A DNA stretch of 40,771 nucleotides, from assembly GCA_026419115.1 (NCBI GenBank), contig JAOAAA010000019.1, forward strand, positions 1 to 40,771. The letters run 5' to 3'. Within the stretch, counting starts at the first letter, position 1. Every line of letters begins with the position of its first letter. Source of the stretch: Gemmataceae bacterium (GTDB lineage: Bacteria; Planctomycetota; Planctomycetia; Gemmatales; Gemmataceae). The notes beneath the pieces are model-generated. The model worked only from the letters and a program-made list of their open reading frames with translations. It was not told where the DNA came from and ran no database searches. The translations under genes and the position numbers were made by a program. This document shows, piece by piece, positions 7,690 through 17,942 of this stretch.

Positions 7690-9390
7690 TTAAACCCGAT
7701 TTTCATCGGCAATGGCATAGGTGTAACCTTGTTCCGTTAGGAACATTTGTCGATGTTCCGCAAATTCGACCTCACGAGTATCCCGAGTGACCAGAGTATA
7801 AAAAACGGCGCTTCCACCTGCCGATTTTGGTCGCAAAACCCGCCCCAAGCGTTGGGCTTCTTCTTGGCGAGAACCAAACGTGCCGGAAACCTGAATGAGG
7901 ACATTGGCATCGGGCAGATCGATGGCAAAATTACCCACTTTCGATAAGACCAAATGCCGCACCTTCCCTTCGCGGAAATCGTTGTACAATGCTTCTCGTT
8001 CGGTCGTGGGGGTAGAACCGGTAATTAACGGGAGTTCAAAGCGTTTGGCGAGTCGGCGTAATTGGGATAAATACTGGCCGATGATAATCACCCGTTCTTG
8101 TTCGTAGAGTTTTAGGAGTTTGCCCACCACCTCATCCTTGGCGGGGTTTTCGCTGGCGATGCGGAATTTTTCTCGGAGTTCTGCGACCGCGTAATCCATC
8201 CGCAGGTTATCCGGCAAATTGATACGAACTTCGGTACAACTGGCGCCCGCGATCCAGCCTGCCGATTCAAGTTCTCGCCAAGGGACATCGTACTTCTTGG
8301 GACCAATTAAGGTGAAAACATCGCCTTCGCGGCCATCTTCCCGAATCAAGGTGGCGGTGAGTCCCAAGCGTCGGCGGGCTTGAATTTGCGCAGTGACTCG
8401 GAACACCGGAGCGGGAAGCAGGTGCACTTCGTCATAAATGATCAGACCCCAATCGCGTTCGTCGAACAATTTGAAGTGCGGATAATCCTCTTCTTTATCG
8501 GGTCGGTAAGTGACGATTTGATAGGTTGCAATGGTCACGGGGCCAATCTGTTTCGTTTCGCCGGTGTATTCGGCCACCTGATCTTCGGTGAGGTCCGTTT
8601 TGTCGAGAATTTCGCGCTTCCATTGTTTCACGGCGGTGATGCCCGTGGTCAGAACCAACGTCGATTTCTGAACAAGGCTCATCGCGGTGATTCCTACAAT
8701 CGTTTTCCCTGCTCCACAAGGAAGCACGACCACACCACTGCCACCTTTTACCCCACCGCTGGCATAAAACACCTCGGCCGCTTCTTTTTGATAATCGCGA
8801 ACGACAAACGGTTTCCCTGAAAGACATTGTTCCCGCAGGGCAATGGGCAGCGGTGCCCCTTCAATATAACCGGCAAGGTCTTCGGCGGGATACCCTACTT
8901 GGATCAGCGCTTGCTTCAAGACTCCCCTATGAGCCGGATCGACCGCGAAACCAAAAGCATCGAGTTTCTCACCTAGATAGGGCTTGACCTTGGGTTGTCG
9001 GCGTAATTCTTCGAGCAAGATCGGGTCTTCACAGCGAATTCGTAATTGCTCGGGCGAAACCCGTTCTAATTTCACTCGACCATAGCGGGAAACGGTTTCT
9101 TCCAAATCGATCGCCAGATTCGCTGGCAGAGGAAATTTGGTGTACTTTTGCAGCGTTTCGATCATGTGAGCAGCGGTGATGCCTGCCGCGGCTGCATTCC
9201 ACAACGAAAGGTTCGAGAGGCGATAGGTATGAATGTGTTCGGGACTTTTTTCAAGCTCGGCAAAGGGGGCAATCGCATCCCGAGCTTCGGCATATTTCGC
9301 TTGGAACGTCTCCAACAGAATCGATCGATCGGGTTGGACAATCAGGGGATTGGTCGGCTCACAAACAGGCGGTACATTCCGGGTGGTCAT
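7690..9390 (-). CDS. XPB/Rad25-type DNA helicase (superfamily 2)
   Basis: A 566-residue bacterial homologue of the eukaryotic TFIIH repair helicase XPB. The N-terminal helicase-associated domain spans roughly residues 1-200. The helicase core follows: motif Q/I with Walker A VLPCGAGKTIVG near residue 225, motif Ia VLTTGITAVKQWKRE, the DEVH box IIYDEVHLLP near 318, motif III LGLTATLIRED, motif V LSKVGNFAIDLPDANVLIQ and motif VI EAQRLGRVLRPK. The RED motif typical of XPB is present in LIREDGREGD. ATP-dependent 3'-5' unwinding in DNA repair is expected from the family. No XPF/Bax1-like nuclease partner lies beside it. The gene is monocistronic, and the region after its stop shows only a small CTTTC/GAAAG hairpin. 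Confidence 0.95.
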   Translation of the reverse strand: MTTRNVPPVCEPTNPLIVQPDRSILLETFQAKYAEARDAIAPFAELEKSPEHIHTYRLSNLSLWNAAAAGITAAHMIETLQKYTKFPLPANLAIDLEETVSRYGRVKLERVSPEQLRIRCEDPILLEELRRQPKVKPYLGEKLDAFGFAVDPAHRGVLKQALIQVGYPAEDLAGYIEGAPLPIALREQCLSGKPFVVRDYQKEAAEVFYASGGVKGGSGVVVLPCGAGKTIVGITAMSLVQKSTLVLTTGITAVKQWKREILDKTDLTEDQVAEYTGETKQIGPVTIATYQIVTYRPDKEEDYPHFKLFDERDWGLIIYDEVHLLPAPVFRVTAQIQARRRLGLTATLIREDGREGDVFTLIGPKKYDVPWRELESAGWIAGASCTEVRINLPDNLRMDYAVAELREKFRIASENPAKDEVVGKLLKLYEQERVIIIGQYLSQLRRLAKRFELPLITGSTPTTEREALYNDFREGKVRHLVLSKVGNFAIDLPDANVLIQVSGTFGSRQEEAQRLGRVLRPKSAGGSAVFYTLVTRDTREVEFAEHRQMFLTEQGYTYAIADENRV

Positions 9391-9701
9391 TGTCAGAAAA
9401 CATCCATCGGGTTTGCGAAACAGCTATTTTAGGGATGCTAACCAAAATGGAGCGAAAACAAAAGCCCAACCTCCCCGATAGCCCGACAGCACGCCTCGCG
9501 GTAGGCGATTTTCCCGAGACGAGTTACGGAGCGAAATAAACATGGGGAACACGGCAAGTCGGATATTCCAAGCGGTGACATGAGAGGGGACACAGAAGAA
9601 CATTTTTACAAAACCAAGCCTATACCAGAACTCCATCAAATCTACTAACATCCTTCACGATTTTTCATAACCTATCGCTATCATTTTCAAGGAGGTTTGT
9701 T
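9391..9701. other. Divergent intergenic region, no gene seen
   Basis: This gap of about 310 bases separates the divergent helicase and TIGR03067 genes and should hold both promoters. It contains a small hairpin (CGCCT 9492-9496 with AGGCG 9503-9507). A 75-codon minus frame at 9424-9651 has no ribosome-binding site and unusual composition, so I leave it uncalled. AAGGAGG ends shortly before the ATG at 9702 and is the ribosome-binding site of that gene. Confidence 0.4.
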
Positions 9702-10157
9702 ATGGTACGTCTGTGGAATGGTTTGGCGATTTTGTGCTTGTGCTTCGGTGTGGCCTGTGCCGATGAAGCCTCGGAAAAATTTCTGAAAGAATTGGCAGGC
9801 ACTTATAAAGTCCTCTCGATCAAACGGGCAGGAGAAGAAGGCGAGAAAGAAAAGACCGAGGCGATGAGCATTACATTGACCGGAAATAAAGTGGTTATCA
9901 ACTTCGGCAAAGAAGGAGGTAAAGAGATCAAAAAAGAAGGCATCTTGATTGTCGATCCTTCCCAGAAACCCGTTGCGTTGGACCTTACCCCTAGTGCCGG
10001 CAGCGATGAAGGCAAACCGCTTTTAGGAATTATCGAAGTCAAAGGGGATGAAATTACCCTTGCTTTTGCCGATGATTTCGACACGGCTCGCCCCAAAGAG
10101 TTCAAATCGACCAAAGAAAATAAGGTCTTCCTGATTACCCTTAAAAAATCGAAATAG
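9702..10157 (+). CDS. TIGR03067 domain-containing exported protein
   Basis: A 151-residue protein of a planctomycete-enriched family of unknown function. It has a signal peptide (MVRLWNGLAILCLCFGVACA), then the family's opening pattern FLKELAGTYKVLSIKRAGEE. The most diagnostic part, PVALDLTPSAGSDEGKPLLGIIEVKGDEITLAF, is seen at residues 94-126 and corresponds to the usual LDLTP-x-G-x-x-x-GK-LLGIYE-x-KGD pattern. The closing RPKEF is also typical. It is exported, possibly a lipoprotein given Cys in the signal region, though a clean lipobox is not obvious. The phosphoesterase gene follows only 23 bp downstream, so an operon is likely. The strong AAGGAGG site sets the start. Confidence 0.85.
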   Translation: MVRLWNGLAILCLCFGVACADEASEKFLKELAGTYKVLSIKRAGEEGEKEKTEAMSITLTGNKVVINFGKEGGKEIKKEGILIVDPSQKPVALDLTPSAGSDEGKPLLGIIEVKGDEITLAFADDFDTARPKEFKSTKENKVFLITLKKSK

Positions 10158-10180
10158 GGTTGTAGAGCGGAGAATTGAGA

Positions 10181-12043
10181 ATGTCCAAAAAACTTCGACC
10201 GGTTCTGCTCGGCGGATTCGTCTTGGTTATCCTTGGGATGGCCCTGTGGCTTCCGGGAACCGATGCCGATGAAGCCGATGTACCGATTGTTCGTTGGACA
10301 TTCGAGAAAGCGAAATTCAAAGGGAAATCGCTTCCCGCCAGCGTTGGAAAAGACGCTTTGACCCTTCGCGGAAATCCCCGCTGGTTAAGTAACCCCGAAG
10401 CGTTGGAATATGTTGATGATGATTTTCGCTCTTTTGTGAAAGAGCGGATGGAACCGCATGATCCCCTTTTGCCCAAAAAAGAATTTACCGTTAGTGCGTG
10501 GGTGCGTATTGATGAGGGAACGAAATATGGGGGAATCGTTGGCGCAATGCAAGATAACGGTGATTACGAGCGGGGCTGGCTACTCGGATATTCAGAAACC
10601 CATTTTAGTTTCGCCCTTGCGACCGAGGTTCCAGTCGGGCAACCGAAAATGACCTATCTCAAAGGGAAAACCCCCTTCCAGCGGGGGCGTTGGGCTTTCG
10701 TTGTCGGTACCTTTGATGGCAAGCAAATGCGTTTGTTTGTGAACGGCCAAGAAGATGCCAATTCCTTGGCCCAAAATGGTTTGATTGCCTATCCGCCGGT
10801 CTGCAGCTTTGAAGTGGGACGCTACAAAGATGATGACGAAGATTATCCCCTACGCGGAGCCCTCCGCGAAGTCTCGCTGTATCACCGCGCTTTATCAGCT
10901 GAAGAAATTGCCAATCTCTTCAAAAAGCAAAGCCAACTGACCGAATTGCCGGAAGCACCCCGACCGAACACCTTTGTGATCTATCCCTACTTGCAATATC
11001 CCACAGCCGAGAGCATTACCATCATGTGGGAATCGGCCTTGGCAGGGAATGCCGTGGTGGAATATGGTCTGACCACGACCGATACCAAAAAGGTGGAAAA
11101 AGCCGAAGAAGGTCTAATCCACGAAATCCCCCTCGCGGGTTTAACTCCCGAAACAAGGTATGTGTATCGGGTCAGCACCACCACCAAGGCAGGTCAGGTT
11201 CTTACTTCCGATTGGTATCAATTCATGACGGCGGTGAAACCCGATTCAGCTTTTTCGTTCACCGTGATAGGGGATACTCAGCGGAACCCCAAGGTGACCG
11301 CCAAAATTGCAAAACTGATGTACGATCGGCGGCCTAACTTTGTCATTCACTGTGGCGATGTGGTGGATAACGGCCCCGATAAACGAGAATGGGTCCAAGA
11401 ACTGTTTGGTCCTTGTCGCGATTTATTTTCTCGCAGTGCCGTTTTCCCGACGATTGGAAATCACGAAAAGAATCACGCCCATTATTACAAGTATTTTAGC
11501 TTGCCTGCACCAGAATATTATTATAGTTATCGTTACGGGAATGCAGAATTTTTTGTGGTCGATACCAATAAAAGTGTCAGACCCGATTCGGAACAATATA
11601 AATGGTTGGATAAAAGTTTATCTCAATCGACCGCCACTTGGAAATTTGCCTATCACCATCATCCCTGTTGGTCATCGGATGATAATGATTATGGGGATAC
11701 CAAAAAGGGGATTCGGCGGCAGGGCGATTTGAATGCCCGATCTTTAACCTCGTTGTATGAAAAATATAAGGTGGATATTGTGTTTAATGGTCATATTCAC
11801 CTGTACGAGCGAACATGGCCCCTAACGGGGGATAAAGTGGATCGCAAAAATGGTGTGATTTATATCACATCCGGAGGGGGGGGGGGATCACTCGAAGATT
11901 TTGATCCGTTACCGACGTGGTTCAAAGCGCAACTTCGGGTCGATTTTCATTGTTGTTATGTGAATATCCATCGAAATAAACTGGAATTCAAAGCCTTTGA
12001 TCAAAATGGTCATTTATTCGATCAATTCGAGTTGGAAAAATAA
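10181..12043 (+). CDS. LamG-like domain plus purple-acid-phosphatase-type metallophosphoesterase
   Basis: A 620-residue secreted or anchored enzyme. After a hydrophobic N-terminus (LRPVLLGGFVLVILGMALWL) comes a concanavalin-like LamG region at about 30-245, with EFTVSAWVRIDEG, GRWAFVVGTFDGKQMRLFVNG and the closing LREVSLYHRALSAEEI. A fibronectin-like N-domain of purple acid phosphatases follows at about 260-350 (ITIMWESALAGNAVVEYG). The dinuclear-metal phosphoesterase follows with every ligand motif: VIGDTQ near 362, HCGDVVDN near 389, GNHEKN near 425, AYHHHP and NGHIHLYER near 537. It hydrolyses phosphomonoesters or diesters; the LamG part may bind a glycan. The ATG at 10181 is preferred over a TTG at 10175. 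A G11 run at 11876-11886 lies in the coding sequence. Confidence 0.92.
   Translation: MSKKLRPVLLGGFVLVILGMALWLPGTDADEADVPIVRWTFEKAKFKGKSLPASVGKDALTLRGNPRWLSNPEALEYVDDDFRSFVKERMEPHDPLLPKKEFTVSAWVRIDEGTKYGGIVGAMQDNGDYERGWLLGYSETHFSFALATEVPVGQPKMTYLKGKTPFQRGRWAFVVGTFDGKQMRLFVNGQEDANSLAQNGLIAYPPVCSFEVGRYKDDDEDYPLRGALREVSLYHRALSAEEIANLFKKQSQLTELPEAPRPNTFVIYPYLQYPTAESITIMWESALAGNAVVEYGLTTTDTKKVEKAEEGLIHEIPLAGLTPETRYVYRVSTTTKAGQVLTSDWYQFMTAVKPDSAFSFTVIGDTQRNPKVTAKIAKLMYDRRPNFVIHCGDVVDNGPDKREWVQELFGPCRDLFSRSAVFPTIGNHEKNHAHYYKYFSLPAPEYYYSYRYGNAEFFVVDTNKSVRPDSEQYKWLDKSLSQSTATWKFAYHHHPCWSSDDNDYGDTKKGIRRQGDLNARSLTSLYEKYKVDIVFNGHIHLYERTWPLTGDKVDRKNGVIYITSGGGGGSLEDFDPLPTWFKAQLRVDFHCCYVNIHRNKLEFKAFDQNGHLFDQFELEK
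11876..11886 (+). repeat. G11 homopolymer inside the phosphoesterase gene
   Basis: Eleven G residues encode part of a Gly5 turn after the last metal-ligand motif. A one-base slip would replace the final 50 or so residues. Such a run is long for a coding region. Confidence 0.8.
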
Positions 12044-12044
12044 C

Positions 12045-13007
12045 TCAATTTCTTTTACGAATCCGATCTAAAAAACGTTTGAGGTCCTCAGGCAAGGGCA
12101 TCTCCCAAGCCATGAATTCGTTCCGTTCTGGGTGAAGGAATCCTAGCTCGGCCGCATGTAAACATAAGCGGGGAGCCGTCGGATCGGTCGGTAACGTTTT
12201 GCCATCCGCCGATTTGATATAAACGGTTTCTCCACAGATCGGGTGCCCTGCTTCCGACAGATGAATCCGAATCTGATGGGTGCGTCCCGTTTCCAGTTGG
12301 CAACTCAACAAGGTGTGTTGGGGTAAAGTTTCGAGAACCTCAATATGGGTCACTGCCCATTTGCCCACCTGAGCGAGACCGCTCCCCCGCCGACCATCCC
12401 CTCGATCCCGAACCAACCACGATTCAATACTTCGGGAACGAAAATGTCCGGTGACAATCGCCAAATATCGTCGCGTCACCGTGTGCTGTTTGAATTGGCT
12501 TCCTAAATGCCTCTCGGCCTGTGCCGAGCGAGCGAAAACAACAAGGCCGCTGGTATCCTTATCAATTCGATGAACAATCCGCAGGCGAGGTAATTCATGC
12601 TTGCGGAGCTTCATTCTCAAAGCAATTGCCTCTTGAGTGAGGTCCTGTAAAGTGGGAGACAGGGCCTTGCGTTTCTCTTTCCACTCGAGTTCCGCCGGAT
12701 GCCGTACCGTATTTAACCCCGAAACTTTTTCAACCACCACGATATGCTCATCAAGGTATCGGATTACCAGTCCTGCCGTGGTTTCTTCTTTTTTGATTTT
12801 GATTGGCTCTTTCAAAAGGGTGATAATCTCACCTTCTTTGACCCGTCGGGCATGATCGAGACATAAACCATTATTGATGAGCACTCGACGATTCTGAATC
12901 ATCGTTTGAATTTGAGACCAAGATTGATTCGGTAATGCCTCACGAAGGAATTTCGCAAGGGTAACGCCAGCCTTTTCAGCAGGAACGGTGGTTGGAGGGA
13001 GTTGCAT
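12045..13007 (-). CDS. RluA family 23S rRNA/tRNA pseudouridine synthase
   Basis: A 320-residue RNA-modifying enzyme that isomerises uridine to pseudouridine. An S4 RNA-binding domain is seen at residues 14-70 (LAKFLREALPNQSWSQIQTMI, RVLINNGLCLDHARRVKEGE). The catalytic core follows, with the signature RIVHRIDKDTSGLVVFARS in which Asp149 is the catalytic residue. TGRTHQIRIHLSEAGHPICGE and the C-terminal LCLHAAELGFLHP are also typical of RluA/RluC/RluD. The target uridine cannot be assigned. Its stop codon lies one base from that of the convergent phosphoesterase gene, so the two 3' ends have no shared terminator between them. Confidence 0.95.
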   Translation of the reverse strand: MQLPPTTVPAEKAGVTLAKFLREALPNQSWSQIQTMIQNRRVLINNGLCLDHARRVKEGEIITLLKEPIKIKKEETTAGLVIRYLDEHIVVVEKVSGLNTVRHPAELEWKEKRKALSPTLQDLTQEAIALRMKLRKHELPRLRIVHRIDKDTSGLVVFARSAQAERHLGSQFKQHTVTRRYLAIVTGHFRSRSIESWLVRDRGDGRRGSGLAQVGKWAVTHIEVLETLPQHTLLSCQLETGRTHQIRIHLSEAGHPICGETVYIKSADGKTLPTDPTAPRLCLHAAELGFLHPERNEFMAWEMPLPEDLKRFLDRIRKRN

Positions 13008-13415
13008 ATCGAAAAAATCATCCGCCTAGGGGGCTAAATCCATTATATCGAATATCGCAAAATCGGAACCTGAGTTGGATGATTGGAAAAATGCCCTTGC
13101 TTAGTGAGCCAGCGCTTCGGAAATCAAAGAAAAATCGGTTTGCTGGTCCCAACTGTTGCAAGCAGGATGGACTCTTCAGGCCCCATTCAGTCAGAGAGGG
13201 GTGACTTTTCTCGTTTTCGTTTTCGTTTTCGTTTTTCTTTCTGATTCTCGATTTTCCATTCTCCATTCTCCATTCCGCTTTGCCCTTTTCTGGTTCGATC
13301 GGGCCTCTTTATTTTGCAGAAGGGGCTTTCTATAATAATTTCTTTCACGAATTTCTGGTCTGGTTGCCCCAATTAGAAGACGATTCAAAAATTCTCGTAA
13401 AGGATTGCTGATTCT
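13008..13415. other. Divergent intergenic region with low-complexity tract
   Basis: A 408-base gap between divergent genes. Bases about 13204-13285 are simple repeats on the + strand: several TTTTCG units, then TCCATTC units. The minus-strand frames here read as Glu/Lys/Asn-rich low-complexity peptides and are artefacts of the repeat. The MATE start is approached by AAAGGAT near 13399. Otherwise I see nothing. Confidence 0.5.
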
Positions 13416-14810
13416 GTGAATGCTGAGAAGAATTCGCCCCAGCAAGGGGTTTATCGCCCTTTGTTGCTGTTGGCTTTTCCGTTGGTGATTTCCAATAGCT
13501 TTTCGACCGTCCAAATTACGATCGACCGAATTTTCCTAGGTCAACTGAATCCCGATTATCCCGCAGCGACCCTATCAGCGGTGATGCTTTATTGGGTTCC
13601 CTACTCGTTACTGTATGCGACAGCCGGTTACATTTCGACCTTTGTTTCACAATATATTGGTTCGGGGCGGCCGCATCGGGCGGGGGCTGCCTTATGGCAA
13701 GGGCTGTATTTTGCATTGGTTTTTGGATTGGTTGGCATTGCCATCGCCCCTTTTTCGCGATCGATCGTTTCGGTATTGGACCATCGACCTGAATTATTGA
13801 GCCTCGAAGCCGAGTATTTTTATTGCTTGTGTTGGTTTACATTACCAGGCTTAATCACTTCGGTGGTCACTGGGTTTTTATCGGGTCGGAAGAACACACA
13901 AGCGGTGATTGTAGTGAGCGGTGTGGGAACGATCGTTCACGGGGTGGCAGCGTATTTATTGGTGTTTGGCCATTTTGGTTGCCCACAATTAGGGGTGGCC
14001 GGTGCCGGTTGGGCCAGTGTCCTTGGGGCATGGGCATCGGCCTTGGTGGGGTTAGGCCTTGTTTTCCAAAGGCAATATGAAACCGAGAATGCCACCCGTT
14101 CCCATTGGCGGTATGAGCATCAACTCATGCGAAGGTTGCTGATTTACGGGTTACCAGCCGGTGCTCAGTGGGCGATGGATGTGGCAGCATTCAACGGCTT
14201 TTTAGTGATGGCAGATTGGTTCGGTGAAAATGCCCTCGCGGCGGCCACTGTGGCGATTAGCATCAACAATTTTGCGTTTATTCCCATGCTGGGGGTCGGT
14301 CAAGCGGTGAGCGTTTTGGTGGGGCAATATCTGGGAGGCAATGACGATCGTCGAGCGGCCAAAGCCAGTTGGGCGGGCATGAAATTGGCGATTGCTTACA
14401 CACTCATTTGGGCGATGATGTACTTGTTTATCCCCGATCTGCTCATCAATCAATTTACCACCGACGAAATGGCCTTGAGTGCTCGTGTGGAAGAAATCAA
14501 AGCAATGACTCGGGTTTTACTTTTATTCGTTGTGGGATATTCGGTCTTCGATGCCATTAACATTGTGATGGGCTTCGCCCTGCGTGGTGCCGGTGATACC
14601 CTTTTCGTTTCGGTAGTCTCGTTGACTTTAGCTTGGCCGATTATGGTAGGGGGGACCTATCTGGCTTACCGGTTGAACTGGGGGTTTTATGCTTCTTGGT
14701 GGGCAGCGACCTTGTACATTTTTTCGTTGGCCATGCTGATTGTGCTTCGCTTTTTAATGGGGAAATGGCGCACCATGCGGGTCACCGAACCGGGATTACC
14801 AGAAACGTGA
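13416..14810 (+). CDS. MATE family efflux transporter
   Basis: A 464-residue inner-membrane protein with about 12 hydrophobic helices in two similar halves, as in multidrug and toxic compound extrusion antiporters that expel cationic compounds using Na+ or H+. The N-terminal half holds LAFPLVISNSFSTVQITIDRIFLG, the usual first-helix pattern. The second half begins around YGLPAGAQWAMDVAAF with the matching VAISINNFAFIPMLGVGQAVSVLVGQYLG. The C-terminal GFALRGAGDTLFVSVVS is also typical of the family. It starts with GTG at 13416; the nearby ATG at 13420 is out of frame. The substrate is unknown. It is a lone gene, convergent with the next. Confidence 0.93.
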   Translation: MNAEKNSPQQGVYRPLLLLAFPLVISNSFSTVQITIDRIFLGQLNPDYPAATLSAVMLYWVPYSLLYATAGYISTFVSQYIGSGRPHRAGAALWQGLYFALVFGLVGIAIAPFSRSIVSVLDHRPELLSLEAEYFYCLCWFTLPGLITSVVTGFLSGRKNTQAVIVVSGVGTIVHGVAAYLLVFGHFGCPQLGVAGAGWASVLGAWASALVGLGLVFQRQYETENATRSHWRYEHQLMRRLLIYGLPAGAQWAMDVAAFNGFLVMADWFGENALAAATVAISINNFAFIPMLGVGQAVSVLVGQYLGGNDDRRAAKASWAGMKLAIAYTLIWAMMYLFIPDLLINQFTTDEMALSARVEEIKAMTRVLLLFVVGYSVFDAINIVMGFALRGAGDTLFVSVVSLTLAWPIMVGGTYLAYRLNWGFYASWWAATLYIFSLAMLIVLRFLMGKWRTMRVTEPGLPET

Positions 14811-14832
14811 AATTTTTAGTAGCGAGAGGCGA

Positions 14833-14888
14833 AATCGAAGAGTTTCGATTCGTAACTTGGATGAGCTGCACCCCCATTGGTGTGCAGC
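14833..14888. terminator. Two tandem hairpins in a convergent gap (weak terminator candidate)
   Basis: AATCGAA 14833-14839 pairs with TTCGATT 14844-14850 across a 4-base loop. GCTGCAC 14865-14871 pairs with GTGCAGC 14882-14888 across 10 bases. They lie between the convergent MATE and oxidoreductase genes, but neither is followed by a clear T-tract on either strand, so the role is uncertain. Confidence 0.35.
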
Positions 14889-14912
14889 AAAGAGAAAAAT
14901 CACATCCGAGCC

Positions 14913-16334
<1,422 letters not shown>

Positions 16335-16536
16335 AGTTCACGCTTCCCGTAAAATAGATGGTGTTAGGAGAAACTGGTGTCTATTGTATGTAGTACAAGT
16401 GCTTCGCGCGAACCCCGAGGCATTTTTACCAATCCTACAGGGTGGTTGTCAGTTGTTGGTTGTCGGTGAATCATCCAATCAACGCAAGCAATTAATCCGC
16501 CAAGAATCTCCAACAAGGAATAACCAACAACACACT
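16335..16536. promoter_or_regulatory. Divergent promoter region between oxidoreductase and phoH
   Basis: About 200 bases must carry both promoters. GGTTGTC occurs twice (about 16442 and 16456). No clear -35/-10 pair stands out. An open frame continues upstream of phoH through this gap into the antisense of the oxidoreductase, which is chance. Confidence 0.3.
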
Positions 16537-17505
16537 ATGGCCGAAAATATCACCAAAGCGATTACCCTCGATAGCCGTGAGGAAGCCTTTCTTCTGCTCG
16601 GCCATCGCGATCAACATTTACGCATCATCAGGGAAAGTCTCGGCGCCAAATTGGTAGCTCGCGGAGACACCATTCAAATTGAAGGGACCGAAGAACAGGT
16701 CGGTCAGGTCGAACGGGCCTTTAGCCAATTACGGGCCATTCTTCGCACCACAGGACAAGTCACCGGCGAAGATGTGAAAACGGTCGTGGAAGTCATCCGT
16801 GCCGGTTCGCAAATCTCCGGAGCCAAAGGGGTCACCCTTATGGAAGGGGGGCGTTATTTGCGTCCCCGAACCGATGGTCAAGGTCGCTACGTCCAAGCCA
16901 TGCGGGAAAACGATGTGGTGATTTGTGTGGGGCCTGCAGGAACCGGCAAAACCTACTTGGCCGTGGGAATGGCCGTGACTATGCTTCGCCAAGGCACGGT
17001 GAAAAAAATTGTGCTGGTTCGGCCTGCCGTCGAAGCAGGGGAGCGCCTCGGCTTTTTGCCCGGCGATCTGGTCGCCAAAATTAACCCCTATCTGAGACCT
17101 TTATTCGATTCTCTGAACGATTTGCTCGATTACGAAACCGTTCGCAAATACATGGAAACGGAAATTATCGAGATTGTCCCCCTAGCCTACATGCGGGGTA
17201 GAACCATCTCTAACGCGGTCATCATTCTCGATGAAGGCCAAAATGCTACCATTGCCCAAATGAAGATGTTTCTGACTCGTATGGGGATGAACTCGAAAAT
17301 TATCGTCACCGGTGACCTCACTCAGATCGATCTTCCTCCGACCCATAAAAGTGGCTTGATCGATGCGGTTCATCGCCTCAGGAATATCCCTCGTTTGAGT
17401 ATCGTTTATTTGGACGAAAAAGATATTGTTCGGCATCCTGTCGTTCAGGATATTGTTCGAGCTTACGATGAAGAAGCCCGCCGCAGGAAACCTCAAGGGG
17501 GATAG
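16537..17505 (+). CDS. phoH: PhoH family ATPase
   Basis: A 322-residue cytoplasmic P-loop protein of the PhoH/YbeZ group, which is linked to RNA metabolism and ribosome maturation (often with YbeY). An N-terminal KH-like segment, EEAFLLLGHRDQHLRIIRES, spans about residues 15-60. The ATPase carries Walker A CVGPAGTGKTYLAVG near 130-143 and Walker B AVIILDEGQNAT near 228-238, then the sensor region KIIVTGDLTQIDLP. The frame is open much further 5', but the ATG at 16537 begins just where homology to the family should start. Only AAGGA at 16515-16519 precedes it, at long spacing. No ybeY follows within the window; the transcript should end at the hairpin at 17796. Confidence 0.94.
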   Translation: MAENITKAITLDSREEAFLLLGHRDQHLRIIRESLGAKLVARGDTIQIEGTEEQVGQVERAFSQLRAILRTTGQVTGEDVKTVVEVIRAGSQISGAKGVTLMEGGRYLRPRTDGQGRYVQAMRENDVVICVGPAGTGKTYLAVGMAVTMLRQGTVKKIVLVRPAVEAGERLGFLPGDLVAKINPYLRPLFDSLNDLLDYETVRKYMETEIIEIVPLAYMRGRTISNAVIILDEGQNATIAQMKMFLTRMGMNSKIIVTGDLTQIDLPPTHKSGLIDAVHRLRNIPRLSIVYLDEKDIVRHPVVQDIVRAYDEEARRRKPQGG

Positions 17506-17795
17506 CACTACCCTTGGAATGGTTGAGAAAATGCCTGCTTGTCGATTGGATGGGGCAGAGAGGCTTGAAGTTCTGACCGTTAGTGATTCGACAGAGTTGA
17601 TGGAAACCCGATGGGAACCCGCAATCCCCAAGGGGTGTACCCGAAAATTTCGCCTCGGATACCTTGACAAAACAGGCCTAGGGAAATAACCATTTACGAA
17701 GTACGATCTTCGGAGAGCGTTCCCCACAACAACCGCTAGATTTGACTCTTCCTATGAAATGAAGGCCATCCCACTCATCAGGGGCGACGGGCTGG
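17506..17795. other. Spacer after phoH, doubtful 56-codon ORF
   Basis: An ATG at 17519 opens a 56-codon frame ending at 17689. It lacks a well-placed ribosome-binding site and resembles nothing I know, so I do not call it. No other signal is visible before the terminator. Confidence 0.3.
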
Positions 17796-17842
17796 AAAAG
17801 GTCGAAGCCTTCTAGATATTCGAGAAGGCTTCGACCTTTTTT
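17796..17842 (+). terminator. Strong rho-independent terminator
   Basis: An 18-bp perfect stem: AAAAGGTCGAAGCCTTCT (17796-17813) pairs with 17823-17840 around a 9-base loop. The right arm runs into six T residues (17837-17842), and the left arm starts with four A, so it could work in both directions. It lies 290 bp beyond phoH and 100 bp before the isocitrate dehydrogenase gene and insulates the two. Confidence 0.92.
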
Positions 17843-17942
17843 CCATCAGAGGTAATGAAGTCAAATCCCTCGCGAGGCAAACGGGATACTTGCCCGCTTC
17901 CCAAAAAGATCGATTTCCTTGATTTTCACAGAGACTATACTC

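Noticed and set aside
9424-9651. 75-codon minus ORF between the helicase and TIGR03067 genes
   Set aside because: Odd composition, no ribosome-binding site and located where two divergent promoters should be.
13191-13514. Lys/Glu/Asn-rich minus frames
   Set aside because: They are the translation of a simple TTTTCG/TCCATTC repeat tract.
17519-17689. 56-codon ORF after phoH
   Set aside because: No well-placed ribosome-binding site and no recognisable feature; kept only as a note.
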